A program made the translations under genes and the position numbers. A stretch of 64,000 nt of DNA from Hormiphora californensis. Lineage: Eukaryota; Ctenophora; Tentaculata; Cydippida; Pleurobrachiidae. Below are positions 38,286 to 49,562 of this stretch, piece after piece. Below the pieces are notes generated by a model. That model saw only the letters and a program-made list of their open reading frames with translations, did not search any database and was not told the origin of the DNA. How positions within the stretch are numbered: the first letter of the stretch is position 1; each line of letters starts with the position of its first letter. Where the stretch lies: positions 3,616,528-3,680,527 of the forward strand of contig CM035357.1 in the NCBI GenBank assembly GCA_020137815.1. The letters run 5' to 3'.

Positions 38286-38964
38286 AGAAGTTGTAGAGAA
38301 CAAGACCTGATCCAGATATCAGAACGGGATCAGAACATAGGATGATTAAGACAATTATTTTCGGCAAAAATGTATATTTTTCAGTAGAATAAGTTATTGT
38401 ACAGAAGTTTTGTAATTTATCTTGTGTGTGAATAGCAGTATATAAAGAGAATAAATGAGCATTCAGATCATCTATAGAATATAATGTAGTTTTTTATCTT
38501 CTATTTTCTATTAATCTGTCTTTACACGTATGTTATATTAGTTAATAGTTAGTAGTCAGTGCATGGTTGATTCAAGTGAGCTTAATAATTTATAGGGAGC
38601 TGGTCTGAAGCGGTGTGATTTTCAAATGGCTCAAATGTTGATTCAAAACATTTTTTTGTGACATGAGCCAACTTGTTTACATTCGTATCACTACCTGTCT
38701 GGCGGCGCCAGACCCCAATTTGATTGTCAAATTGGGCGGCGCCAGACCCCAATTTGATTGTCAAATCACTACCGGGCTGTTGGTAATGAAATTACCCCTC
38801 TGTTATGGCTCATGTATGCAATAAAAGTTAAGGGGTGACTTCGTAACCAAACCGGGCTCTGTCTGGCGGTGCCAGACCCCCATTTGACAGTGCGCTCAGA
38901 TGGGGTTGCGGCGCCAGACAGACCGGGCTGCAGGCAAAAGGTTTGTCGCCAGTTTACCGGAAAC
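38286..38964. other. intergenic; TGGCGGCGCCA hairpin repeats
   Basis: Past the RENBP stop, 38696-38770 carries a duplicated GGCGGCGCCAGACCCCAATT unit. 38859-38921 is a hairpin element with CTGTCTGGCGGTGCCAGAC at one end and GGCGCCAGACAG at the other. The same family occurs at 42374-42545 and 43568-43650, and in part near 35553-35600. Confidence 0.6.
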
Positions 38965-39624
38965 GGGGGGGCCAACACCTTTTTTTGCCCATTGCCCATA
39001 ATCCCAGCGAATTTTGGTTTTGCCCATATGGGCAAAAATGGGCAAAATGGGCAAAAATGGGCAAAATGAAATTTTTAGTGTTTTTTGTTGCTTTTTCAAC
39101 TCTATAACTTGATTTTAATTCTTTAAAGTGAGAGAGAACAGCCCTGATTTTGATAAAACTCGGTCAGAATGGTCTTGGTGTCACATTAGAAGTCAAAAAA
39201 TTGTTTAGTGGTCAAATCGTAAATTTAGGATTTTTTAATTTTTTTAAAGGTTTTAGGCTTTTATGGGTTTATTTTGTTCTAGGACGTTTCTGAAACCCAT
39301 GAAAGCCAAAAAACCTAAAAACCTAAAAATCCTAAACTTAGGATTTGAGCACTAAAATTTTTTTGACTTCTAATATGACACCAAATACCATTCTGACCGA
39401 GTTATATCAAAATCAGGGCTGTTCACTTTCACTTTGAATAAGTTAAATCAAGTTATAGAGTTGAAAAAACGACATATAACACTGAAAATTTCATTTTGCC
39501 CATGTTTGCCAACGTTTGCCCATTTTTGCCCAAAGTCCCACGATTTTTGAAAATTCAGTTTTGCCCATATGGGCAAATATGGGCAAATATGGGCAAAAAA
39601 AGGTGACGCCCCCCCCCCCCCCCC
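38965..39624. mobile_element. foldback element ending in G/C tracts (copy 1)
   Basis: Long inverted repeat. The left side reads GGGGGGCCAACACCTTTTTTT and the right ends AAAAAAAGGTGACGCCCCC. Inside are tandem TTTTGCCCATATGGGC units, then arms containing GTGAGAGAGAACAGCCCTG, which are shared with the foldback at 48649-49562. No ORF of note. Confidence 0.8.
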
Positions 39625-39738
39625 GGAAACACTGTGACTAATTCATTCCGTACATTCCGGGCTAAAAAGTTAAAAGATATCCAGTATTGCACTGAATCCT
39701 TTACCAATACAAGTGTGTCTGTGGCTGTCCAAGAAGAC

Positions 39739-40163
39739 AAATAAGGACAAACAGGTACCCGTACCGAGACAGACAGACAGGTACCCGTACCAAGACAGAC
39801 AGACAGGTACCCGTACCAAGACAGACAGACAGATACCTATACCGAGACAGACATGTACCCGTACCGAGACAGACAGGTACCGAGACACTGAGACAGACAG
39901 GTACCCGTACCGAGACAGACAGACAGATACCAAGACAGACAGACAGGTACCGAGACAGACAGACAGGTACCCGTACCAAGACAGACAGACAGGTACCAAG
40001 ACAGACAGACAGGTACCGAGACAGACAGACATGTACCCGTGTGGAGACAGACAGACAGGTACCGAGACAGACAGACAGGTACCGAGACAGACAGGTATCC
40101 GTACTAAGACAGACAGGTACCAAGACAGACATGTACCCGTACCGAGACAGACAGACAGATACC
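39739..40163. repeat. GACAGACAGGTACC minisatellite
   Basis: About 25 units made from GACAGACAGACAGGTACC with optional CGTACC. Both strands stay open because the unit lacks stops, producing long repetitive frames that I do not regard as genes. Confidence 0.93.
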
Positions 40164-40632
40164 GGAAGGTTTGGTTTGGTTTGGGCCGCTCATCTGGGAC
40201 TGTAAACAGTCACACAGCCAAGTCTCGCCGAACAGGCGAGACAGCATAGTACCGAAACATTCGTTTTTCCTGTCAAGCATGGCCCCCTTTGTGCTATGAT
40301 CAGTCATGGCGCTGACAGGAAAACACAACATGGTGAATGATGCCCATTTACATTGAAGGATTCAGCTCTGTAAGCAAGATCAGAGGAGAACTTGGCCGGG
40401 ACGGTTAACATGCACTGTCCCTCGCATACCAAGTTAGGGTCGCTGTAGCCTGTCAATGACGGGTTAGAATAGAAGACTCATTGATGATTTCAGGCCATCT
40501 GATCTGACCATGAGCTGAACCCTTTTTGAAATAAATTCCAAACGCATAGATTTTGGTAATAACTTAAAAGAAATGAGCTTTAAACGAAACAAACGGAACA
40601 CAATCACACGTCACCCCTGATACACACTCTCT

Positions 40633-42011
40633 CTATTCGATAACAATTGGGTCTATTTTACTCCGTTTCTTCTTTTTCTTCTTCTTTTTCTCTTTCTTCT
40701 CATCTGATTTTTCCTCAACTTCTGTCGTCAGGTCCTCTATCAAAATCACTTCCCTCACCTCATCCTCTTCTTCTTGTTCTTCTTCCTGACCCTGCTCTTC
40801 CTGATCCTGCTCTTTCTTTTCTGCTTGATCAGGAGAGGATGAACTGGCAGCAAAATCAAATCTAAAAGTTGATTCTGTAGCTGCTGAACCAGAAGCTAAC
40901 TGCTTCTTTTTCTGTTCGAAATAATCAGCCATGCTCAACGTAGATTTTATTGTTTTGAAGCCACTTTCTGGATCTTTTTCAGGAGATTTTGCTGGGGCGG
41001 GAGGAGCATTCTCATCGGCAGATTGATCTTCTGGTTTCTGAAATGAGGGGGAAATATTAGAGCAAAGTCAATAAAACCCAATTGTACAAAATAATAAAAA
41101 AGAAAGCGTTTATTATCAAAAAACTACCGTGATTAAACAAATATTATCTCCCTATGAGTTGCCCTCACCTTTTCTCCAAAAATGTGAGCCAGCTCCTTTT
41201 CCGAGAGAGACGCGAGGTTTTTGTGTTTTTTAAACTTGGTATACCTAAGGGAAAAAGAAGAATTATTGTTAAAAACAACCACAACTTTTGAGAGACGGGG
41301 GTATTCAGCATATTTTGACAACCAAATCTTCAAATCTCTCAGAGTTTTCTGAGGGATATTGAAGATAATACGTCCCGGAGTTGGTTGGTACAAACTTACA
41401 CATCTCTAGAGCGCTTCTTCCTTTTTCCACTTTTCTTCTTCGTGTCCCCCTCTGCATCCTCTAGATCTGAGGGCGGGGCGCTGTTTGGAGCACTATTTGG
41501 AGCACTGTTTAGTTTGGAGAGAATATCATCGAAATCTGTGATGTGCTCAGCCCACTTGTCAGGAGTTGTGTGGTCGGCCCCCAAACCTGAGACGTAGGAA
41601 AGGATGGTTAGAATAAAAATCAACGGTGAAAAGATTAGGATTTTTTCAGTACATACTTTTGAATAAAGTTAAACTAGAAAATAGAGAGGTGAAATGCGAA
41701 TTACCTAAATTTTGTGCCCGTTTCCTCACTTTGACATGTCCCGTCTCCCCTGATTCCGTGGCACCTAACCCCTTTCCCTCCGTCCATCCCATCCTTTCCA
41801 TCATCTTCCGACCAAACTTGTTCTCATCTGGGGGTAGAATGGTATCATGTGGGGGATAATGTTAATAGGGAGTGGAGATTGTACTATCAAAAGTTTCGGG
41901 ATTTGGTAGAGAAATCTTAGAGTCGGGGTATTATAATGTTATTGCTCCCAGCAAACTACCTTTTGCCCAGTTTTTATTGTTCGGATCCGTGCTCCACAGT
42001 TCCTTGACCAT
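40633..42011 (-). CDS. PINX1: PINX1-like G-patch nucleolar protein
   Basis: In the family a nucleolar G-patch protein that stimulates a DEAH helicase in rRNA processing and, in mammals, binds TRF1 and telomerase. Five exons on the minus strand (42011-41960, 41827-41705, 41586-41400, 41244-41169, 41037-40633) join in phase into 280 residues. The N-terminus has TDPNNKNWAKDENKFGRKMM, followed by the G-patch MGWTEGKGLGA. The GLGADHTTPDKWAEH segment matches the vertebrate GLGAxxxxEDNW region. After a Lys-rich patch (KKKSGKRKKRSRD), YTKFKKHKNLASLSEKELAHIFG matches the conserved middle motif. The C-terminus has an MADYFEQKKK motif, a Glu-rich stretch and a poly-Lys tract (nuclear localisation). A DNSA-type repeat SAPNSAPNSAP is a short in-frame expansion. 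Confidence 0.92.
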
Positions 42012-42373
42012 GTTCTTTAGCTACAGGGAGTAATTAGGGAGTTAATTATGGGTAGTAATTAGGGGCTAATTGGTTGTTATTAGTAATGGGACACGATTAT
42101 TGACATAATAATAATAACTATTGTGCAAAGCAACTGAAGGGGATTAAAATTGATATATTTTACAGACCACAAGGAACTTTCAAAGTTGAAAAACAACCAA
42201 TATATTCACCCATTACATGCCAACTAGGGTCAGGGAGCTGGGAGGGTGAACACAATACATGTGTAACACACGACAAAACCTGTGTACACATGTGTGGCAG
42301 TACCCCGGGCAGTAATATATAACATCAGATCAAATTTGCTCCAAACACTCCCAATTCAAGATAATCGATGTTG

Positions 42374-42545
42374 CTTTCTGGCGGCGCCAACCCGATCTGA
42401 GCTTGGTAACGAAATTACCCCTCGCAGGCATTGCGGTGGTATCACGGTAGTAGGGCACGCTAAATAGCGTCCCACAGAGTAGTTTCGTTACCAAATATGA
42501 GCGCACTGTCGTGTCAAAACGGTGTCGGCACCGTCAGATAATCGA
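42374..42545. repeat. TGGCGGCGCCA hairpin element
   Basis: Starts TCTGGCGGCGCCAACCCGAT and ends GTGTCGGCACCGTCAGA, with an inner pair GGTAACGAAATTACC and GTAGTTTCGTTACC. It resembles 43568-43650 and 38859-38921. Confidence 0.6.
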
Positions 42546-43884
42546 TGTTGAGGGTTACTCAACAGGAGCTGTTTGGATCAAGAAATCCCCCACGTTATTG
42601 TTACTCAACAATTGTTGCACAAGAGGAAAACATATGGTGCACTATATTTTAGTAACACTTTGTAAATGACGTTAAAAAGCTACAAATCAAAAATATTAAG
42701 TTGGTTTCAACAAAAAAAAGCAGGCAAAATAGAGTTTAAAAAGTAATGTATCCTGCCATTTTGGATAAAAGAAACCCAAGGAAGAATAGCCCTCACAGAT
42801 TGGTTTTGCACCACGGCCACCCCTTGATATGATACAAGATAGAGACTTTGAATTTGCAGGTTTAGTTAGGAAGATAATTTCGAGTTCTGAACCGCAAAAC
42901 CAAAGTGAGAGATATTGTTGCTTGGGGGTTCCTTTCATCAAATTGATCGTAAACAGGGTGGCGGTATAATACGTATAATACCAACTTTTTTAAATCATAA
43001 AAACGTTCGGCAAAAGTAAAATTTCTAAAAACTGAAACAAACAGGGAATTATTAACCACTTTCATGCTAGTTGTTATGCTCTAACCCTCCTTTACGTCTG
43101 CACTGAAAGAGGGTCAAGCAAGGAATGATGGAAGGCTAATAATTTCCTGTGCATATTGCAGAACGTTTCTACAAATTTAATGAACGCCCACCCTGTACGA
43201 AGAGGTGGAACCCTGTCAGGCGCTGCAACCCTTTCTCGCGAGGAGAGTGGTCACGTATCTGACTGGTGGAACCCAATTTTAAGCCTCTCATAAAAACAAA
43301 TACCATACAGCTCGTGCACGTTATATATATTTGGGCAAAACATAGGTGCCTCAAAAAATGAGGTATATATTATCAGGGTATTATCCTTCTCATGCCGTAA
43401 AATAAATTAACTCTAACTCAACTCTACTAACTCTAAGTTTCAACATTTTGGATGTGGTGCGTGGAAAGGCAAAACTCTCCAATACTCCACTCCACCAAAC
43501 CAAATCAAATTTGTTATCACCCCTTACTCAACAAATTCAAATGACACTCCAAGCTCTCGACAAAATTCTGTCTGGCGGCGCCAATCACACTGTTTCGTGT
43601 TCAGATCTGAGGAATTTGAGAATCAAAACGGGGTCGGCGCCGCCAGACAGGTAAAAAAAGTGATTCATACTCCCTACTTTCAGGTCTCCTTGGTTTCAGC
43701 TTGGACACGATCTACCACGCACCCCAGTACGGCATAGTGATAGATCGCGTACGGAGCTGAAACCGCCACTTTTTTCTTCCAACCGTTTTTTAGAGGACTA
43801 AAACAGTGGGGTGTTCGATCTTGCCCTCCTCGATCCTCTCTCTCTCTCTCTCTCTCTCTGCATCCCGGTGTAAAGAATGGGTTA
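42546..43884. other. intergenic between PINX1 and the LEM gene
   Basis: No gene seen. It contains the hairpin element at 43568-43650 and a CT run at about 43838-43860. Confidence 0.6.
43568..43650. repeat. CTGTCTGGCGGCGCC hairpin element, 83 bp
   Basis: A clean short inverted repeat: CTGTCTGGCGGCGCC at the left and GGCGCCGCCAGACAG at the right, with about 50 bp between. The simplest member of a dispersed family. Confidence 0.85.
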
Positions 43885-44509
43885 CTACATGTGGGCGTGC
43901 TGCCACTCCTCCAATTTGAGCTCTTTCAACTCCTTCAACAGAGCAGCATCATTCTTAATAGGGCTCAGGGGAATTGGCAGGTCGCCAGATTCCTTCTTTA
44001 GCATGTGTATTGCAGTGTGCAGGCAGGCAAGGAAGTCACCGTGACTCCGCAAGATACGACAAAACCTAGGGGACAATATATTGTTACTTTTTAGATACAG
44101 TCAGACCCCGATTTAAAATTTAGGACTCCTTAGAATCGTGAATAAAGGCAAAGAATCAAGGATGAGATTAGCAGGATCAATATCATAGTACATAGTTGGG
44201 TGGCGCCCTGGACAGCTCTGCTTCCCAGCTGTTCGACACATGGAGGACTCATGGAAACACAACGTTTCGGCGGTTCCCATAATCATGTGGATATAAGACA
44301 TAGCCACGCCACTTGAAAACTAATTGCTTAGGAGGAAAGCTGGAAAATTGAAAATTACCTGCACAACGCCAGCTGTAGTTTGCAAGATTCTGAAGTATTT
44401 CCCTCGTAGAATTCTTCCTTCAGTTTCCTGATCACTGGCATGGCAATGACTCCTGATAGAGAGGGGGAGAAAGAGAGGAGAGGAGATAGATAGATAGATA
44501 GAGAGGGGG

Positions 44510-44598
<89 letters not shown>

Positions 44599-46899
44599 GA
44601 GAGAGTGTGAGAGAGAGAGAGTGTGTGAGAGAGAGAGGGCAGAGAAAGAGGCCGAGAGGATGGGAAAGAGAAAGGAAGATAGACTAGAGAGGCTAGGAGG
44701 TAGTGAGGGAGAGAGATAGAGAGTGAGGGGAGGGAGAAAGTGAGGGAGAGAGACATACCGATTACGTTTTGAAATTACAAAACCCCAACACCATATCTTG
44801 ACCTACCCTCATAACTAGCGAATGAATCGATCCCGTGAGCCAGAGATCTAAGAACCTTGGTTGTGTCTGTTTCAAAGTACTTTATTCCCAGTGCCTCCAG
44901 GTGGAGAAGCTGTTCCTCACTCTCTGCTGAGATGAAGATACCTTGGAACATTTTATTGGCCCTCCTGAAACAGGGGGTCAGTTGTGGGGTGGGGCGTTTA
45001 ACTAACTTATTGCACCCGTCTGGCGGCTTGTTTTGTTATAAATTGAGAACAAACTGCAAACTGCAAACTCAGTACTTACCTCAGATGTTTGCAGATGCTG
45101 ATTGGACATGCTTTGGTCAGCGAATTGTGATGATAAAAGAAAGCACATTGATCTGCCCACTCCATCACCCCCGTCAGGGCCTCAGAAATTCCTTTAGCAT
45201 CCACACAGTGCGGATCGCCAAGACTTAGAACAACCGCGTCACACCCCGTCTGGTAGGCTCGCTTTACCTCCAGTTTCTCTTCTTGTAGTGTTCTAACCGT
45301 TACACCTGGGCAAGGATCAGATTTAAATTAAGGAAAACTTGGCCCGGATAACAGCCTCCCTTGCACCTCCAGAAATCGGGGAAGTGAACTTGGTCCAGAT
45401 TAGTAACATTATTAGTAACATTATTGCCGCTTTCAATTTGCCGGCAACCCAAAAACACAATACATACTCACTGGCAAATAGAAGTACCATCCCATTTGAT
45501 GCATCCCTGGCATGTTGCATCGCATTCTGGTTAGTATTCCGTAGTACCACACACTGTACACTACATCTCAGCAAGTCTTGGTAGTAGGAAGGCCGGGAGG
45601 GAGGGTTGGGAGATGTGGCGAACATCACAAAATCTAGACCCTCAAATCGTGCCTGAGATGTACATTTAGAAGTTTTGATTTTGTAGACAAGTGTGTTTAG
45701 CACTCTGACCCCCTTGGAAGTAATGTAGTGTGTTACCCCCCCCCCAGAATTACAAATCAGCCCTCCCCTTCTTACGTCGTATTGGCATTTTCTGTTTGAT
45801 TTATAGGGCGTTCTGCCGATGCTGCAGGTTGTGGTAGGGGGCGAGTTTGGTATCTCCTGACTCTCCTTATACTTGGCAAGCAAATTACCTGAAACATTTG
45901 GTTAGTTTTCCTAAATGTTAGATTTCTTTACCATTTCTTTCTCTTTTCCCCCTTTAATACTTACCCAATTCAGAGACATTTTTAGATACTTTTAGTCAAC
46001 TCATGCGGCTAACATCAAACTACCTGCACTAACCTAATTCAACAATGGTCTTCGTGTTTCTTCTGCTATTTCCATTATTCCTCGATTTTGGGGTTTTCCT
46101 GTTTGTGTTCACAATGAGACCTGCCGCTGGACCTCCCCCTCCTCCTCCTCCACCACCACCTCCCTCGGTCACTTCCTCTACAGGAGGATCCTTGGGTACT
46201 TGGGACTTCCTCGAACTTCTGGAGATAATGTTGTGTAAAACTTAATCATATTAGATTGAATTATTTTAACAATAAACAATCCAGCTGGACTCAAGAATAA
46301 TCTTTTGTTGCCTATCAACTACTATACCCAATATATTCCCTCTTCTCTGTACCTGTTTCGCGCAGGAGTAGTGACTGGTGTTTTCGGTTGTTCTTTTGGC
46401 GGTTCTACCTCATCAATCACAATAGGGGTGGGTGTATTATGTTCATTCTGTTTATCCTCGCACAGCATCTGCAGCTTCCGTTCGTATAGCTCCCTTGTGC
46501 CAGGCATAATTGGTCCTGTTAATTAATAATTAATTAATAATAATTGGTCCTGAGGTGAGGAGCTGATTTGTTAATTGGTCCCGAGGGAATGGTGGTGAGG
46601 AAAGGGATGATTAGTGTGTGTGTCTCAAAAACTATAGACTAGGATTGTTGGTGTTGACTAAAACTTTTCAGTCCTTTGTGCACGCTACATTTGTGCACGA
46701 GGGGATATTTCATTGGGGGGGGGGGGGTACTTATTTCATAACCAAAGCACCGACCTGGTGTTTCTCCAAAAGACACCAGGGACATCCTCAAATCTTTATC
46801 CGTCATCTTCAGTATATCTTCACTAACTATATTCTCCACTTTACACCGCTTGTTGGCCGCAGGGGACACGGTTTGTCGTCTCTTTGAAGCACTGGACAT
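43885..46899 (-). CDS. LEM-domain protein with unrecognised C-terminal domain
   Basis: Nine exons on the minus strand (46899-46755, 46515-46353, 46218-46034, 45888-45776, 45652-45472, 45305-45080, 44964-44807, 44452-44359, 44065-43885) join in phase to 481 residues. Residues about 28-70 form a LEM domain (MTDKDLRMSLVSFGETPGPI then TRELYERKLQMLCE); in known proteins LEM binds BAF and links chromatin to the nuclear envelope. A basic Ser-rich linker with a ten-Gly run follows. From about residue 205 there is a compact region of roughly 275 residues with alternating beta-like and helical stretches (GLDFVMFAT, QCVVLRN, CDAVVLSLGDP, FQGIFISAES, LGIKYFETD), then a helical end (LALCRFCRILRSHGD). I do not recognise it. 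No membrane span is visible, so this is not a classic inner-membrane LEM protein. The exon-1 donor CCAG|GTCGGT is unusual. Confidence 0.75.
44460..44755. repeat. GA/GATA microsatellite in a LEM-gene intron
   Basis: GATA units, then GA runs with GTGTGA interruptions, between exons 7 and 8. On the minus strand this is a long TC tract leading into the exon-8 acceptor. Confidence 0.92.
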
Positions 46900-47322
46900 G
46901 ATTCAGCTAGATAATTTTATGTTGATTTAACAGAGGAGAAAGGGAAAGTTACCGATTTATTGTGACCAGAGGAGAGAGGGAATATGATGTTGTAGGGGGG
47001 GGGGGTATTGAAACGATTAGATATAAGTTAAGGTACAAATAAGCGAAAGATAAAATACTATAAACGTCAAAAATTACAAAATTAATACTTTTTACAGACA
47101 ACTCCCAAAAGTGAATATAAATACCTGAGTCTCTTAATAAATGCATGTTTTGGGACCACAGCTTATAGAACCTTCTGTTTGTTCCTGACTAATCACAGCG
47201 AGAGTCGTATTACTCAACAAGGTGAGAGATGGTCTAGCAAGGCTTGAACCTTCCTTTAGAATTCTAGAACAATCCAATTCTCTCTACCACACTCCCTTTC
47301 ACAATCCCTCTCTCTCTCTCAC

Positions 47323-47990
47323 TCACACTGCACGTGATCCAGCACTGGATGTGCGGCTGACAGCTGTGAAAGATGAGGGCGAGGAACTTCCCCCGAATGA
47401 TTGGGTACCGATGAGTGATTGCCGCTTGGTTAGCACCCCCTGGGACCGGTAGTAACCGTTGAAGTCTAACCTGGTAATGAACTCGTCGATGTACGGCTTG
47501 TAGCCACTGCTGTTCGATGCTTCCGCAACTGTGAAGGGTGGATGGGGGGTTAGAGTCATCTTGTGAAATAAAAAGAGATATCTCTTTTCTCGAGAAATCA
47601 GCTTCTCGAGATGTCTACTGATTTAAGTTATATATTCAAGATAATATATTAATTAGGATCAAGACGTATAGAGTCTAGACCGATATAAACCACAGCACAG
47701 AACCAGTACTAGATATAATATCAAGTACACGTGAGTCTACAAAATTAGGTTGGTAGAAGTTTAATAAAGTGATTAATTAAATCACCCTACCTTTCAGGAT
47801 GAAGATCGCTTGTTTCATAAAGGAATCATGGCTCTTTATCAGTTGATCAAAAGCCGGATGTGTCGTCACGCCGTCCTCTTTAGAAGTTGTAAAGGAGTGA
47901 CTTTGTAGGAGGTGAAGGAAGGTAACGAGGTGCCGGAGGATTTTGAGTAGTATCTCGTAGGGAGCTTTCGTTCCCTCACTCAGGAGTAGT
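47323..47990 (-). CDS. C-terminal end of a gamma-tubulin complex component (GCP family)
   Basis: Two phase-matched exons (47990-47791 and 47528-47323). The GCP family caps and nucleates microtubules. The last ~130 residues are visible: helix TKAPYEILLKILRHLVTFLHLL, HPAFDQLIKSHDSFMKQAIFIL, then SGYKPYIDEFITRLDFNGYY, the C-terminal signature (xxxF-xxRLDFNxYY) of the GCP fold, followed by a Ser-rich tail and stop. It is closest in flavour to GCP4 or GCP6; the paralogue is undecided. Only the 3' end is present. Immediately upstream lies Helitron-like DNA, then the Helitron, and no further exons were found up to 61 kb. So the gene is either truncated or has a very large intron. Confidence 0.65.
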
Positions 47991-48018
47991 CTGGAGAGAA
48001 TACATTTGAGGTGAAAGT

Positions 48019-48410
48019 GTGGCATCAGCTGAACTGTCATCTGATCCACTATGCATGTTTGTCGGTAGTCATGTATGTTTGTTATCTAAATGTGAGTGTG
48101 TTGTTGCTTTCGGCTTGTTTGTCTGTGTTAATAAACCTGAGTTTATTCATTGTTTCACCGCTACAGTATTGTTAGACACTGCAGTCTGAGTTACTTTGTG
48201 TTGATCGGATTAGAATGCATTATTCCCGGAGGAAAAGAAAGGCTGATTATTCTGAAAGAGAATCTTCACACGGGTGTGGTTTGATCTGGTATGCCGCTTA
48301 TACCAAGTTAGACAACAGCTGCTTTTGTCTGATAATCGTAATAGTCCGCAGCAAACCAATCAGATACTCCAGAAGATATACTGATAATTTGAGGTGAAAG
48401 TTGCACGTGG
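48019..48410. mobile_element. truncated copy of the Helitron 5' region
   Basis: About 390 bp from GTGGCATCAGCTGAACTGTC to the CAGAAGATATACTGATAA area matches 49828-50215 with scattered differences. It abuts the GCP exon at its left. Confidence 0.75.
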
Positions 48411-48648
48411 TCTAATGTAAAATTGTAAATCTATTGTGACAAACATAATATATTTTTAGTATGACTTCAGTTGTCATGTTTGGTACCAGTGATGATATAT
48501 ATATGTCGTGATTTACAATTAACTGCTACAGCCCAACTATTCATTCCGAGAATTCTGATTCAGAGATAATATTTGCCGTACTGTTATTATATGAGGTAAC
48601 TCCAACCCCCCCCCCCCCCCCCGTTTCATCAATTGTTTAACATGGGTG

Positions 48649-49562
48649 TTAAAGTGAGAGAGAACAGCCCCGATTTTGATGAAACTTGGTCAGAATAGTG
48701 TTTGGTGTCTAATTAGAAGTCAAAAAATTTTTTAGTGCTCAAATCCTAAATTTAGGATTTTTAGGTTTTTTAGGTTTTTCGGCTTTTATGGGTTTCAGGA
48801 ACGTTCTAGAACAAAATGAATAAAACCATCTTTCTCGGCATTAAATTCTGCATCGATTATAGTGGTTATGAACCTTTCTATGACGTAAGGTTCAGAAGTT
48901 ATCGCGAAAAAGCCCAAACGGGTACATGTGTTAGGGGCGGGTTCATGTTTTAGGCTAACCGGCGAACCTCTTGTCAGAACACCATGTTATAGGGTGTCAA
49001 TCGACGCGTATTGATAAGGAGATCATTTTAGTGAAAATTATTTTGATCTGCGATGTCTGTGTAACGAATGAAACCTAAAAAACCTTACCACATGTTTTAA
49101 CCAAACGGGTATGCTTCATTCAGTAATGTTTTTTAGGTTTCATTAGTTACACAGACATCGCAGATCAAAATAATTTTCACTAAAATGATCTCCCTATCAA
49201 TACGCGTCGATTGACACCCTATAACATGGTGTTCTGACAAGAGGTTCGCCGGTTAGCCTAAAACATGAACCCGCCCCTAACACATGTACCCGTTTGGGCT
49301 TTTTCGCGATAACTTCTGAACCTTACGTCATAGAAAGGTTTATAACCACTATAATCGATGCAGAATTTAATGCCGAGAAAGATGGTTTTATTCATTTTGT
49401 TCTAGAACGTTCCTGAAACCCATATAAGCCGAAAAACCTAAAAAACCTAAAAATCCTAAATTTAGGATCTGAGCACTAAAAAATTTTTTGACTTCTAATT
49501 AGACACCAAACACTATTCTGACCAAGTTTCATCAAAATCGGGGCTGTTCTCTCTCACTTTAA
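48649..49562. mobile_element. foldback element ending in G/C tracts (copy 2)
   Basis: Arms of about 435 bp (48649-49084 and 49128-49562) are nearly perfect inverses around a loop of about 43 bp. The outer part starts TTAAAGTGAGAGAGAACAGC, the same arm sequence as the foldback at 38965-39624, and is bracketed by a C20 run at the left and G5-G6 runs at the right. No coding content. Confidence 0.9.

Noticed and set aside
39670-40249. Long open frames on both strands (about 120-178 codons)
   Set aside because: They come from the stop-free GACAGACAGGTACC minisatellite.
45323-45883. 186-codon minus-strand ORF as a single gene
   Set aside because: It runs from one LEM-gene exon through an intron into the next exon. 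The spliced model fits phases and hydrophobic pattern better.
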